Shown here: piece by piece, positions 17,258 through 26,312 of the stretch | Position numbering within the stretch: position 1 is the stretch's first letter | Layout of the letters: each line of letters starts with the position of its first letter | Source of the DNA: Brachyspira pilosicoli | GTDB lineage: Bacteria; Spirochaetota; Brachyspiria; Brachyspirales; Brachyspiraceae | Direction of reading: 5' to 3' | Assembly: GCF_008016535.1 (NCBI RefSeq) | Contig: NZ_SAXY01000058.1 | Location: 1 to 64,000 of the forward strand | Length of the DNA stretch: 64,000 nt | Notes under the pieces: generated by a model | The model's database searches: none | What the model saw: the letters and a program-made list of their open reading frames with translations, nothing else | What the model was told of the DNA's origin: nothing | Made by a program: the position numbers and the translations under genes

Positions 17258-19085
17258 TTTTATTATTTCTTAAATTTATTCTCTCTTCAATTTGTTTTTC
17301 TTTTTCAATTTTTCTCTCTTCTCTAAGTTTATGTCTTGCCTCTCTTCTTAATCTCACATTTTCTGATATTTGCTGTTTTTTAGCTTCTTTTTCTTTTTTT
17401 CTCTCTTCATTATATTTTCTTCTCTCTTCGTTCATTTTCTCTCTATTTTGCTTTATCTCCTCTATTTGTCTTTTCCACTCTGCAACATCTTTTGACCTCT
17501 TTTCTTCTCTATCTCTTATTCTCTCTTCACGCTCTTCCATTCTTTTTAATCTTTCTTCTTCTCTTTTTTCAAACTTTGACAATTTAGCAGGGTCTGTAAT
17601 ATTTTTAATTTTATTTTTTAATTTCAATGTATAATCTTTTCTCTTTCCAATATTTTTAGGGAAAAATCTAGCACTAAGACCATCAACAAATAACTTAGCC
17701 CTAAGCATAAATATATTTTGTGTTTTCATATTAATAACAGATACCCAAGGGACTCTACTAATTATAATAAGTGCTATAATACCTGCCATAGTGTTTGAGA
17801 ATAAATTGCCCCAAAATACTGACCAATATGATAAATATTTAGTAGTAACTATTATAAATATAAACCTCAAGAACCATATTCTAAGTATACTGATTATGAG
17901 AGGCACCCGCGTACGTCCAAGCCCAATCAAAGCCCCCTGTGCCACCATCGTAATCCCAAAACCTAAAACACCTAAAGCAAATATAGGTAATGCACCATTA
18001 GCAACATACAAATCTTCTGCATTTCTTGTAAAAAGTATAGTCATATGAGGCGTTAAAGGCACTACAATCGCTATGAGAATAATTGCTGTAATAGCACTTA
18101 ATAACATTCCTGTATAACATGATTTTTTTGCTTTATCTGCATATTTAGCTCCTATATTCATACTTACCATTGTAGTAACCGCAGAACCAAATGCAGCAGG
18201 CAAATTAAAACATACTGCTGTAATATTATTAGCTATACCCTGACCGTTCAATACTGTAGCACCATATTTTTCAACTTCACTATTTATTAAGAAGAATCCT
18301 AAATTACTTAAAAATGTGGTAAGCATTGAAGGAACCCCTATTATCATAAGTTCTTTCAAAATGCTTGAATCAAATTTAAACTCTTTTAAAGATAATCTAT
18401 CATCACCTTCTTTTATAAATAAATCATAATACATCCAAGCTGTAACTATTGCATAAGTAGAAAAAGATGCTAATACGCTTCCTACTACCTCTAAATGCAA
18501 AAAATAAACATATACAAAATTGAAAACTATTTTTAATAAAAGTAATATAACACTTCTTATAAAAGTAGCTTCAGGCTTACCATTAGCATTTTTTATACCA
18601 TTATATAAAGCAGCCAAAAAAGTCATAGGCATAACAAAGCTGTATAATGATAAATATTGATATACATTCTCCTTAACGCCTGAATGTAAATTTATAGAAA
18701 CAAGTATGCTTACCAAATATAGTGTAGGTCCCATAGCAATACCAAATAAAACACCTGTAACTACTATTTGTGTAGATATTCTTTTGGCATTTTTTAAGTC
18801 GCCTAATCCATTATATTGCCCCACTATAGCCATAGCAGCAACACCCAAACCTTGAGATAATGCTGTCATCATATTTATTATAGGCTCTGCAAAGTTTACA
18901 CTGCTTGCTATGATAGTATTAGTAACATTATTAAGAAAAAGCCCGTCCATTAGAGGAATCATTGACTGCACTAATGTCATCATCAATGTAGGAATAGAAA
19001 GCATTATTAATGTGTTTGTTATAGAGCCATGAAGTATTAAATCCCTTCTTGCCTCTGTGGATTGGCTTTTAAAAAAGTTGACCAT
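17244..19085 (-). CDS. MATE-family efflux transporter with a charged coiled-coil tail
   Basis: Na+- or H+-driven exporter of drugs or metabolites. Residues 1-450 hold about 12 membrane spans with MATE hallmarks (GSITNTLIMLSIPTLMM; LIGLGRTRVPLIISILR; SYWSVFWGNLFSN). Residues 480-613 are an unusual soluble extension made of RE/EK/KR repeats (EERLKRMEEREERIRDR), predicted as a long single helix or coiled coil on the cytoplasmic side. Typical MATE proteins stop near 450-470. Codon use and reading frame are continuous across the junction. Overlaps ispD by 14 nt. Confidence 0.9.
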   Translation of the reverse strand: MVNFFKSQSTEARRDLILHGSITNTLIMLSIPTLMMTLVQSMIPLMDGLFLNNVTNTIIASSVNFAEPIINMMTALSQGLGVAAMAIVGQYNGLGDLKNAKRISTQIVVTGVLFGIAMGPTLYLVSILVSINLHSGVKENVYQYLSLYSFVMPMTFLAALYNGIKNANGKPEATFIRSVILLLLKIVFNFVYVYFLHLEVVGSVLASFSTYAIVTAWMYYDLFIKEGDDRLSLKEFKFDSSILKELMIIGVPSMLTTFLSNLGFFLINSEVEKYGATVLNGQGIANNITAVCFNLPAAFGSAVTTMVSMNIGAKYADKAKKSCYTGMLLSAITAIILIAIVVPLTPHMTILFTRNAEDLYVANGALPIFALGVLGFGITMVAQGALIGLGRTRVPLIISILRIWFLRFIFIIVTTKYLSYWSVFWGNLFSNTMAGIIALIIISRVPWVSVINMKTQNIFMLRAKLFVDGLSARFFPKNIGKRKDYTLKLKNKIKNITDPAKLSKFEKREEERLKRMEEREERIRDREEKRSKDVAEWKRQIEEIKQNREKMNEERRKYNEERKKEKEAKKQQISENVRLRREARHKLREERKIEKEKQIEERINLRNNKNEEL

Positions 19086-19198
19086 ATTTTCCCTTCTAAA
19101 TTGCTGTATAATAACTAACTAAAAAATATTATAACAATAATAATAAACTTTTAAAGATATTTTTAATTATTTTATCTAGAATAAATAATATTTTTTTA

Positions 19199-20152
19199 TT
19201 ATTTAAAAGTATTTACTATTGTAAACTCTATAGTTTTTCCAACAGCTTCCAAAGTGTTAACATCTATTTTGTCTATTGTATCATTTTGAGTATGATGATA
19301 TTTATAGCCCATATCTATAACATCTATAAAAGGAATATTGTTAAAAATAAAAGGAGTATGGTCATCTATTATGCCGCCATAAAAATCATTTACAAAAAAC
19401 TTTTCATAGCCTAAATATTTAGCGTTAGACCATACATTTTTATAAATATCAGAATAATAAGTATAAGCAAAGTTCTCGTATTTAAATAAAGCCTCACTGC
19501 TTCCAACCATATCAAGAAGTATGCCGAATTTAATTTTATTTTTATCTAACACATTATCATTTACAAAAGCAATGCTTCCCTGTATCCAATCGGTTTCAAT
19601 AGGTGAAGTGCCTACAACATCAAATAAATTTCCGTCATCCTCAAGGTCAAACAATACAAAACATATACTGTAATTAAGCTCATAATTTCTCAAAGCATTC
19701 ATAAGTTCAAGCAAAAGCCCAGAGCTGCTTGCTCCGTCATTAGCACCGTCTATTGGTTTATTTCTATTTTCAGGTATAGGGTCTTTTTCTGCAACGCTTC
19801 TGCTGTCATAATGGCTAGCTATTATAATATATTTATCTGTTTTGCCATTTAGAAATGCATATATGTTCTCGCCCACTCTTGCTTTTATATATGGAGCTTC
19901 AAATTTATGACTAAACACTTCATAGCCCATATTTGAAATTTCTTTTTTAAAATATTCTCTCACCTTTTTATGTGCTTCACTTCCATAATTGCGTGGTCCT
20001 AAATCTGTTTGAGCTTTCACATAATCATAAGATTTTTTAGAATCAAAATATAATTTAGAATTACTAGAAGGTAAATTATTATTTGAAGCACTAACATCAT
20101 TGCAGGAAAATAAAAGCATACAAATTAAAACGGCAAAAATATTTTTAATCAT
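19199..20152 (-). CDS. M28-family zinc peptidase or glutaminyl-cyclase-like lipoprotein
   Basis: 317 residues with a lipoprotein signal (IFAVLICMLLFSC). Metal-site motifs of the M28 fold are present: ASHYDSRS (His, Asp), DGANDGASSSG (bridging Asp), FDLEDDGN (Glu of the catalytic region), LLDMVGSSEA, and YHHTQNDTIDKID (final His). The layout, with the bulky DLEDDG segment and the WIQGS stretch, is closest to the glutaminyl-peptide cyclotransferase-like branch. It probably processes peptides at the cell surface or in the periplasm. Stands alone on the minus strand. Confidence 0.88.
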   Translation of the reverse strand: MIKNIFAVLICMLLFSCNDVSASNNNLPSSNSKLYFDSKKSYDYVKAQTDLGPRNYGSEAHKKVREYFKKEISNMGYEVFSHKFEAPYIKARVGENIYAFLNGKTDKYIIIASHYDSRSVAEKDPIPENRNKPIDGANDGASSSGLLLELMNALRNYELNYSICFVLFDLEDDGNLFDVVGTSPIETDWIQGSIAFVNDNVLDKNKIKFGILLDMVGSSEALFKYENFAYTYYSDIYKNVWSNAKYLGYEKFFVNDFYGGIIDDHTPFIFNNIPFIDVIDMGYKYHHTQNDTIDKIDVNTLEAVGKTIEFTIVNTFK

Positions 20153-20299
20153 AAATTAATCACTTTTAAGTTTTTTGATATATTTTAGTCTAATATAAAT
20201 AAATTAAAAGTCAATGAAATAGCAATAAAAAGAAATAGGTTTTGTTAAAAGTATTTTTTATTTTTGTATTCTTGATTCACAATATAAGTCTTGTTTAAA

Positions 20300-20545
20300 A
20301 TTTTGTACTTTTTGCAACTTTTTGCTACGGGAAAAAGTTGAATAAAAAATCATATAACAAAATGTACTTATTTCAGAATATACTGAAAATTTTTAACTTT
20401 TTTTATTTTTATTATTTGCAGGGCTTTGCCCCGCACCCCACTTCTTTTATTGGTATAAAAGAAGCAAAAGAACTGCATTTTTACAGAATATAGTCACAAA
20501 CATATGGTATTATTTTATATATATTTATAAGCAGAAAAATTAAAA
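20300..20545 (+). repeat. Dispersed intergenic repeat, two-module copy
   Basis: Module 1: AACTTTTT-gctacggg-AAAAAGTT hairpin. Module 2: GCAGGGCTTTGCCCCGCACC, then hairpin CTTCTTTTAT-TGGT-ATAAAAGAAG, ending GAACTGCATTTTTA. A nearly identical copy is at 27600-27825. It fills most of the 458-nt gap between the M28 gene and asd; both neighbours are on the minus strand. Confidence 0.9.
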
Positions 20546-20559
20546 CAATATAAATAAAA

Positions 20560-20586
20560 AAGGCACTCAAAATAATTGAATGCCTT
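20560..20586 (-). terminator. Intrinsic terminator of asd
   Basis: AAGGCACTCAA / TTGAATGCCTT with one C/A mismatch and loop AATAA, followed on the minus strand by a T-rich run. Confidence 0.8.
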
Positions 20587-20610
20587 ATAGTTTTCTACTA
20601 AATAATATTA

Positions 20611-21711
20611 TTATTTATCAGTTTTTTTTACTTCTTTTTTTGTAGCTGCTTTTTTTGGCTTGCAAACTCTCTTTTTTGGAGCTTCTTCTTTTTTGCTATC
20701 TTTATCCAATAAAGGCAATACCAACTCAGCAATTTGTACAGCATTTGTAGCAGCACCTTTTCTTATTTGGTCTCCCGCACACCAGAAAGTCAAAGAGTTT
20801 TTAGCACTAATATCTTCTCTTATTCTTCCAACAAATATATTATCTTGGTCTGTTGTATCTAAAGGCATAGGATATTTAAATTGTGAAGGATTATCTACCA
20901 CTTTTACACCTTTAGCTTTTGATAATAATTCTTTAGCTTTTTTAGCTGTTAATTTCTTTTCTGTTTCTATTGTTATAGATTCACTGTGGCTTCTTAAAAC
21001 AGGTACTCTAACACAAGTGCAGCTTACTTGTAAATCTGGAGCATGTAATATTTTTCTGCCTTCATTAGTCATTTTTAATTCTTCTTTAGTGTACCCTGTT
21101 TTGCTATCGAATGCATCTATTTGCGGAATTAAGTTAAATAATATTTGATATTTGAAAGCTTTTATATTTAACTTTTTTTGTTCTGCATAATCATAAACCT
21201 GTTGCTGAAGCTCTTCCATACCCTCTTTGCCGGCACCAGATACTGCCTGATATGTAGAAGCTATTATTCTTTTAATTTTAGCAAACTTATGTAATGGGGC
21301 TAATGCCACCAAAGCAATAATAGTACTGCAATTAGGATTAGCTATAATACCTTTATGAAGCTTAACATCTTCAGGATTAACCTCTGGAACAACTAGAGGA
21401 ACATTCTTATCCATTCTAAAAGCACTGCTGTTATCAATAACAACGCTTCCAGCTTTTGCAGCCAAAGGGCTTAGCTTTTTACTTTCATCGCTTCCAACAG
21501 CAACTAAAGTAATATCCATATCTTTAAAAGAATCTTTACTTGGTTTTTCTATTGTGTATTCTTTATTATTAAAAATAACCTTCTGACCTGCTGTCTTATT
21601 ACCTAATAATCTTAATTCATTAACAGGAAATTTTCTCTCTTGCAATATCTTAAGCATCTCTTTACCAACGGCACCTGAAGCACCCAATAAACAAACATTT
21701 ACTTTTTTCAT
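20611..21711 (-). CDS. asd: Aspartate-semialdehyde dehydrogenase
   Basis: NADPH-dependent reduction of aspartyl phosphate; feeds lysine/diaminopimelate, threonine and methionine synthesis. Nucleotide-binding LLGASGAVGKEMLKIL at the N-terminus, catalytic Cys in NPNCSTIIAL, STYQAVSGAGKEGM, and RSHSESITIE with the acid/base region. The enzyme proper ends near residue 338 (AVQIAELVLPLLD). A 25-residue lysine-rich tail (KKAATKKEVKKTDK) follows, which is not usual in this family. No lysine riboswitch was found upstream. Confidence 0.95.
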   Translation of the reverse strand: MKKVNVCLLGASGAVGKEMLKILQERKFPVNELRLLGNKTAGQKVIFNNKEYTIEKPSKDSFKDMDITLVAVGSDESKKLSPLAAKAGSVVIDNSSAFRMDKNVPLVVPEVNPEDVKLHKGIIANPNCSTIIALVALAPLHKFAKIKRIIASTYQAVSGAGKEGMEELQQQVYDYAEQKKLNIKAFKYQILFNLIPQIDAFDSKTGYTKEELKMTNEGRKILHAPDLQVSCTCVRVPVLRSHSESITIETEKKLTAKKAKELLSKAKGVKVVDNPSQFKYPMPLDTTDQDNIFVGRIREDISAKNSLTFWCAGDQIRKGAATNAVQIAELVLPLLDKDSKKEEAPKKRVCKPKKAATKKEVKKTDK

Positions 21712-21850
21712 AAAATTAACCCATATATTAAATTATTTTTTATAGTAAGAATTATATAATATAATTTTTTAAAAGCAATATTATTATAATGAAACAATTA
21801 TTTTTTATTGTAATTTTTTAAAATTATTTATAAATACTAAAATAATAAAA

Positions 21851-22654
21851 TTATAAAATAAACTTCATAGCTCTAAGTATCTCATAATAATCATTACTCT
21901 CATAAACTATTGTGTTATCATTAACTTTTTTAGCATTAGGATAGAATGACATCTTATAAGCATAGCCATGTTCTTTATAAGTTACTTCAAGCTTAAAAGT
22001 TTTTGGAAGTTTTAAACATTTAAAATCTTGTTTTAAAGCTTCTTCAGTTTTCTCTTTAATAGTTTCAATCATAAGATTAGGAGAGTAATTAATAGTAGAA
22101 TAACCAACACCCTCTTTTACAGGAAGAGTAATTAAACTAGGGTGATTAGGGTCCATATTGTTAGCATCATCGCAAAGCCCTTTATCTCCAGACAAAAATA
22201 CTGAAGGCACATTTCTATAAGCAGCTGCATAACTAAAAAACATAAACTCGCTTGCCACAACATCATTTAATTTTATACTGAATACTTTAGAATTACTCAT
22301 AGTATGAGATAAAGGATTACTTCCGCTTGTAGCAGGACTATGATATCCTATAAACATTACAGCATCAAAACTCTCATCTATACCCTCAACCATAGAATAA
22401 GGGTCTCCGCTCCATTTTCTATGCACTTTCACAATATCAGGCAAAGCAGTTTGGTCTATATTCATAGCAGAGTCATGGGCATCTTTAACAAATATCTCTT
22501 TAGCACCAGCAAGTATTGCTCCCTCGCAAGCAGCATTAACCTCTTTAGTCATTTGTAATGCATGCTCTTTATAAGTTAATGAACCCATATCTGTATCCGG
22601 CCATTGTGTAGTAGTTGTTACTCCTTCTATATCTGCACTAATAAATACTTTCAT
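21851..22654 (-). CDS. D-aminopeptidase, M55 family (DppA-like)
   Basis: 267 residues. Zinc-binding motifs of DppA: ISADIEGVTTTTQW at the N-terminus, VKDAHDSAMN, IGYHSPATSGSNPLSHTMSN, and FLSGDKGLCDDAN. The family forms a decameric self-compartmentalising peptidase that removes D-amino acids, for example D-Ala from peptidoglycan fragments. Stands alone. The long gap upstream is filled with dispersed repeats. Confidence 0.92.
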   Translation of the reverse strand: MKVFISADIEGVTTTTQWPDTDMGSLTYKEHALQMTKEVNAACEGAILAGAKEIFVKDAHDSAMNIDQTALPDIVKVHRKWSGDPYSMVEGIDESFDAVMFIGYHSPATSGSNPLSHTMSNSKVFSIKLNDVVASEFMFFSYAAAYRNVPSVFLSGDKGLCDDANNMDPNHPSLITLPVKEGVGYSTINYSPNLMIETIKEKTEEALKQDFKCLKLPKTFKLEVTYKEHGYAYKMSFYPNAKKVNDNTIVYESNDYYEILRAMKFIL

Positions 22655-22734
22655 TTTTTTTTCCTTAATAAAAATAATTTTGCCTAATATACTATTACAT
22701 TTTTTATTTTATTCAACATGTTTTTATGTAATTA

Positions 22735-23095
22735 TTGTTATATAACTTTTTTATTTTATTCAACTTTTTCCCGCGTACGAGCTGTACCACTACTCGCCTA
22801 TCTGTGCACTCCCTACGGTCGGCGGCTTGCCGCACGACAATACTCTGTTTAAATCATAGCCCTTTAGACGTGCGGGGGTATTGCTTTTTTATTCACAATT
22901 ATTTTTTTCTTTGAAGTATTCGCCATATGAGTTTTCCGCACGGTAATGCTATGCTTTAATTATAACTTCTTAGTCGTGCGGGGGAGTGCATTTTAATGTA
23001 CAATTAAATTATAAAATTTATAATAAAAATGCAGTTCTTTTACTTCTTTTATACCAATAAAAGAAGTGGGGTGCGGGGGCTAGTCCCCGAAAATA
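22735..23095 (-). repeat. Dispersed intergenic repeat, composite copy (reverse orientation)
   Basis: In reverse: module 1 remnant (TTCAACTTTTTCCCGCGTACG), two versions of the GCACG...CGTGCGG element (22825-22875 and 22955-22985), and module 2 (GCAGTTCTTTTACTTC, hairpin around TACC, GGGGTGCGGGGGCTAGTCCCC). Fills the gap between dppA (minus) and the CHAT gene (plus), a divergent intergenic region. Confidence 0.88.
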
Positions 23096-23228
23096 ATTCA
23101 AAAATAAACAAAATGTAATTTTTCTACAAAATTAAAATTACATAGCTTTAATTTTATCTATCTTTAATGTATAATACAAATGCTTTATAGGAATTAATAT
23201 TAAATAATAATTTATATAAAAATAGTTT

Positions 23229-24533
23229 ATGAGTAATTATATTGTAACACAAAATAAAAACTTCTTTGACTCTTCAAATTTTGACTGCATAAAAATAAAA
23301 AAATCTCAATTGAAAAAAATTAATAAAAAAGAAAAAATAAATATCTTCTTATACGACAATGAAAAAAATAAATTATACGGCACATATGAAATAGATTTAA
23401 ATACCAAAACAGAAAAAGATAGTTTTTTATATTTAAATATAACAGACACCTACAAAAAAAGAAGAGGAATATATTATAACCTCGAAGAGAAATATAATGA
23501 GTTTTCAATTTATAATATAGATGAAAATATTTTTTCAAAGTTAAAAGAGAGATTAGTTTTATTAAATGAAAATCTATCGCAAACATTTCTAAGCTGCTCT
23601 ATAGAGAAACATAAAGAAAAACAAAATAAAAAAGAATATGTATTTCATTATAAAGCAATAGAAACTTATCCATCATTATATATTGCAGAATATAAAAAAC
23701 CTTTTGATTTTGATGCATACAACAGCATATATAAAGAATATTTAAGATTATTAAAAAGAGCAAATAGTGAAAATGATAATATAAGCAAGTATTTAGAAAT
23801 TGGAAACTATTTAATGAATATGCTTATACCGGAAAAAGATTTTAGAGAACATTTGTTTGAAGGATTTAGAATAGTTTATTTAAATCTTGATGAAACGACC
23901 TCTTCAATACCTTGGGATATATTATCATACAATAATAAATTTCTATCAGAAAAAATAATATTTTCTTATATTAGTGATGTTAATGTAATGCATAAAAAAA
24001 TTACAAATAATAAAAAAATTGCTGTAGTATCAATACCCTATGATGACATAAACGATGAAAAAGAAATAGATTTGTTAAAAACATTATCCTCCTATAACAA
24101 TTTAAATATTGATATATATAAAAAAGAGCATAACTATTTTGAGTTTATAAAAGTTTTAGAAAATTATGACATAGTGCATATTATCACGCATGGTCATTCA
24201 AATGGTTTATCTTTAAGTAAAGATTATATATTGAATAATATTTCTGCATTAGAAAATCCTCCTAAACTAATTTTTATTAATGCATGCAATATGAATGACA
24301 GCAATATAGTAAAATCATTTTTATCATGCGGTGTAAACACTGTAGTTTCTGGAATTGGCAGTTTATCCGATAATATATACAATGATTTTGTTATGAGTTT
24401 TTATTCAAACTTACTTCATAAGCATTCGAGAATAAACACAGCTCAAGCATTTCATTTTGCACATATAGAGATAAAAGACAATTATAATGGTTTTATGCGT
24501 TATAGATTTAATGGAGTAGCTTGTTATGTTTAA
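23229..24533 (+). CDS. CHAT-domain (caspase-like) cysteine peptidase
   Basis: 434 residues. The C-terminal half fits the CHAT fold: SIPWDILSYNNKFL, then the catalytic pair His321 in IVHIITHGHSNG and Cys353 in LIFINACNM, followed by CGVNTVVSGIGSLSDN and FYSNLL. The N-terminal 200 residues are Lys/Asn/Tyr-rich with no TPR repeats that I can see. CHAT peptidases occur in regulated cell-death and defence modules and in other regulatory cleavage systems. The gene overlaps a lipoprotein amidase by 8 nt (ATGTTTAA), so the two products are made together. Weak ribosome-binding region; start at the first ATG of the frame. Confidence 0.82.
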   Translation: MSNYIVTQNKNFFDSSNFDCIKIKKSQLKKINKKEKINIFLYDNEKNKLYGTYEIDLNTKTEKDSFLYLNITDTYKKRRGIYYNLEEKYNEFSIYNIDENIFSKLKERLVLLNENLSQTFLSCSIEKHKEKQNKKEYVFHYKAIETYPSLYIAEYKKPFDFDAYNSIYKEYLRLLKRANSENDNISKYLEIGNYLMNMLIPEKDFREHLFEGFRIVYLNLDETTSSIPWDILSYNNKFLSEKIIFSYISDVNVMHKKITNNKKIAVVSIPYDDINDEKEIDLLKTLSSYNNLNIDIYKKEHNYFEFIKVLENYDIVHIITHGHSNGLSLSKDYILNNISALENPPKLIFINACNMNDSNIVKSFLSCGVNTVVSGIGSLSDNIYNDFVMSFYSNLLHKHSRINTAQAFHFAHIEIKDNYNGFMRYRFNGVACYV

Positions 24534-25569
24534 AAATATTTTTATGTTGCTGATTGTAAGTATATTTGTTTCCTGCTCAAACAATACCGAAGAAATCACA
24601 GCACCTACTATAAACAAAAGAAAAAAGTCGCCTAGAATATCAACACTTTATAAATCTGATTCATACAATCTAAGAATTAATTATATAATACTTCACTACA
24701 CTGCATTAGATGATAATACATCTTTAAAAGTATTAACAGACCCCGGAGTATCCTCTCACTATTTAATAACAACAAGAGCAAATGAGTCTATATACAAATT
24801 AGTAGATGATACAAACAGAGCTTGGCATGCTGGAATTACAATGTACCAAAACAGATACAGCATTAATGATAGTTCTGTTGGAATAGAAATTGTAAATTTG
24901 GGATATATACAAAAAGTAACAAACACCCCGCAGCAGCTTGCAAGAATGAATAAAAGACAACTTGAAAATTTATACTTTACTCCATACGATGAATATTTGG
25001 AGTATGAAGAATCACAAATAGAAAAAGTGGTATATCTTCTTAGGGACTTGGTAGATAAATATGGAATAAGACCATATAATATATTAGGGCATTCAGATAT
25101 AGCACCATACAGAAAAAAAGACCCAGGACCAAAATTCCCTTGGAAAAGATTATATGATGAATATGATTTGGGTATATGGTATGATGAAGAAGATTATAGT
25201 AACTTTATGATGAGTAATGATTATAGAAGGGCTACTGTAATGGATATAAAAAATGAGTTTATAAAATATGGTTATACAAGTATGCCGACTAATAATGTGT
25301 GGGATTATGAATCAAGAAAGGTGCTGTATGCTTTTCAATGCAGGTTTAGAACTAATGATATAGACGGCAACATAGACAAAGAAACATACAGTATAGCAAG
25401 AGCTTTGAACCTAAAAGTTAAAAAACTTAATGAAGCTTATGAACGCTCTAAGGCTAATAACTTCCTTACAAATACATTCTTTACAAATATATTTATAAGT
25501 AATAATATAATAAATAATAATTGGGATTATATGCATACTAATAAAAATATTATAATGAGGAGAAAATAA
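24526..25569 (+). CDS. N-acetylmuramoyl-L-alanine amidase lipoprotein (Amidase_2 plus peptidoglycan-binding domain)
   Basis: Would cleave the bond between muramic acid and the stem peptide. A lipoprotein signal ends at Cys17 (FVSC). The AmpD-type catalytic domain supplies zinc ligands in ILHYTALDDN (His), LGHSDIAPYRKKDPGP (His and Asp), and SSVGIEIVNLG. A helical peptidoglycan-binding domain (VLYAFQCRFRTNDIDGNIDKE) follows. 347 residues. The start overlaps the CHAT gene stop by 8 nt. Presumably anchored to a membrane facing the periplasm, whereas the CHAT protein lacks a signal peptide, so direct cleavage of one by the other is not obvious. Confidence 0.9.
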   Translation: MFKNIFMLLIVSIFVSCSNNTEEITAPTINKRKKSPRISTLYKSDSYNLRINYIILHYTALDDNTSLKVLTDPGVSSHYLITTRANESIYKLVDDTNRAWHAGITMYQNRYSINDSSVGIEIVNLGYIQKVTNTPQQLARMNKRQLENLYFTPYDEYLEYEESQIEKVVYLLRDLVDKYGIRPYNILGHSDIAPYRKKDPGPKFPWKRLYDEYDLGIWYDEEDYSNFMMSNDYRRATVMDIKNEFIKYGYTSMPTNNVWDYESRKVLYAFQCRFRTNDIDGNIDKETYSIARALNLKVKKLNEAYERSKANNFLTNTFFTNIFISNNIINNNWDYMHTNKNIIMRRK

Positions 25570-25573
25570 TTTG

Positions 25574-26248
25574 ATGCCTGTAGTTTATATAGCTTCCAGA
25601 GATATTGGTAATTATAAAGATAATACAGAGAGGCTTAAAGAAATATTAACAGAAAGTGATATTATATTAGTTGAAAGTTTTAGAGAGGCTACTACGCTTT
25701 TTAAAAATCTTAACCTTAATATAGATAAATCAAAATTAATAGAGTTTAGCGAGCATACAAAAAAAGGTAAAGACATTGATGATATAATGATAAAAATATT
25801 AAATTGTAAGACTGTTTCTCTCATTAGTGATTGCGGAACACCGGCTTTAGAAGACCCGGGAAGAGAGCTTCTTGAATATTGCTATTCTTATAATATAAAA
25901 GTAAAACCCATGCCAGGTGTAAGCAGCGTTACGGCGGCTATTATGTGTTTGCCTTTTAATTTTAGAGAGTTTTATTATGCTGGTCTTTTACCAAGAGATG
26001 ACAGAGAAAGAGAGAGAAAATTGATAGAATTAAAAAAATTAAATGTTCCTGTTATAGTTTTGGATACTCCTTATAGGCTTTCAAAAGTGCTTAATGCTGT
26101 TAAAAAAATATATTCAAAAAATAAAATTGTTGCTTTATGTATGGATTTAACTATGCCTACTGAAGAGATTATAATAGATGAAATTAGTGTTCTTTGTTCT
26201 AAATATGGTGAAAACAAAAAAAGAGAGTTTGTATTAGTAATAAAATAA
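25574..26248 (+). CDS. RsmI-like SAM-dependent methyltransferase (tetrapyrrole methylase fold), short
   Basis: RsmI 2'-O-methylates C1402 of 16S rRNA. The fold is clear from VYIASRDIGNY, ILVESFREATTLF, SLISDCGTPALEDPGRELL (the SAM-site signature, usually SDAGTP) and PMPGVSSVTAAI. At 224 residues it is about 50 shorter than RsmI and lacks the C-terminal helical extension, so it may be a paralogue with another target. ATG at 25574 or TTG at 25571 can serve; AGGAG (25558-25562) is 8 nt before the TTG. It follows the amidase after 4 nt and is co-transcribed. Confidence 0.82.
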   Translation: MPVVYIASRDIGNYKDNTERLKEILTESDIILVESFREATTLFKNLNLNIDKSKLIEFSEHTKKGKDIDDIMIKILNCKTVSLISDCGTPALEDPGRELLEYCYSYNIKVKPMPGVSSVTAAIMCLPFNFREFYYAGLLPRDDRERERKLIELKKLNVPVIVLDTPYRLSKVLNAVKKIYSKNKIVALCMDLTMPTEEIIIDEISVLCSKYGENKKREFVLVIK

Positions 26249-26312
26249 TATAATGATAATTGTATTAAATAATAATTTATTCCGAAATATATATAGCTAA
26301 AACGGAGAGAAT

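Noticed and set aside
17244-17640. Frameshift or fusion at the end of the MATE gene
   Set aside because: The frame and codon use are continuous, and the charged repeats form a coherent helix; it is a real extension.
21712-21850. Lysine riboswitch before asd
   Set aside because: The region is too short and almost pure A/T, with no conserved L-box elements.
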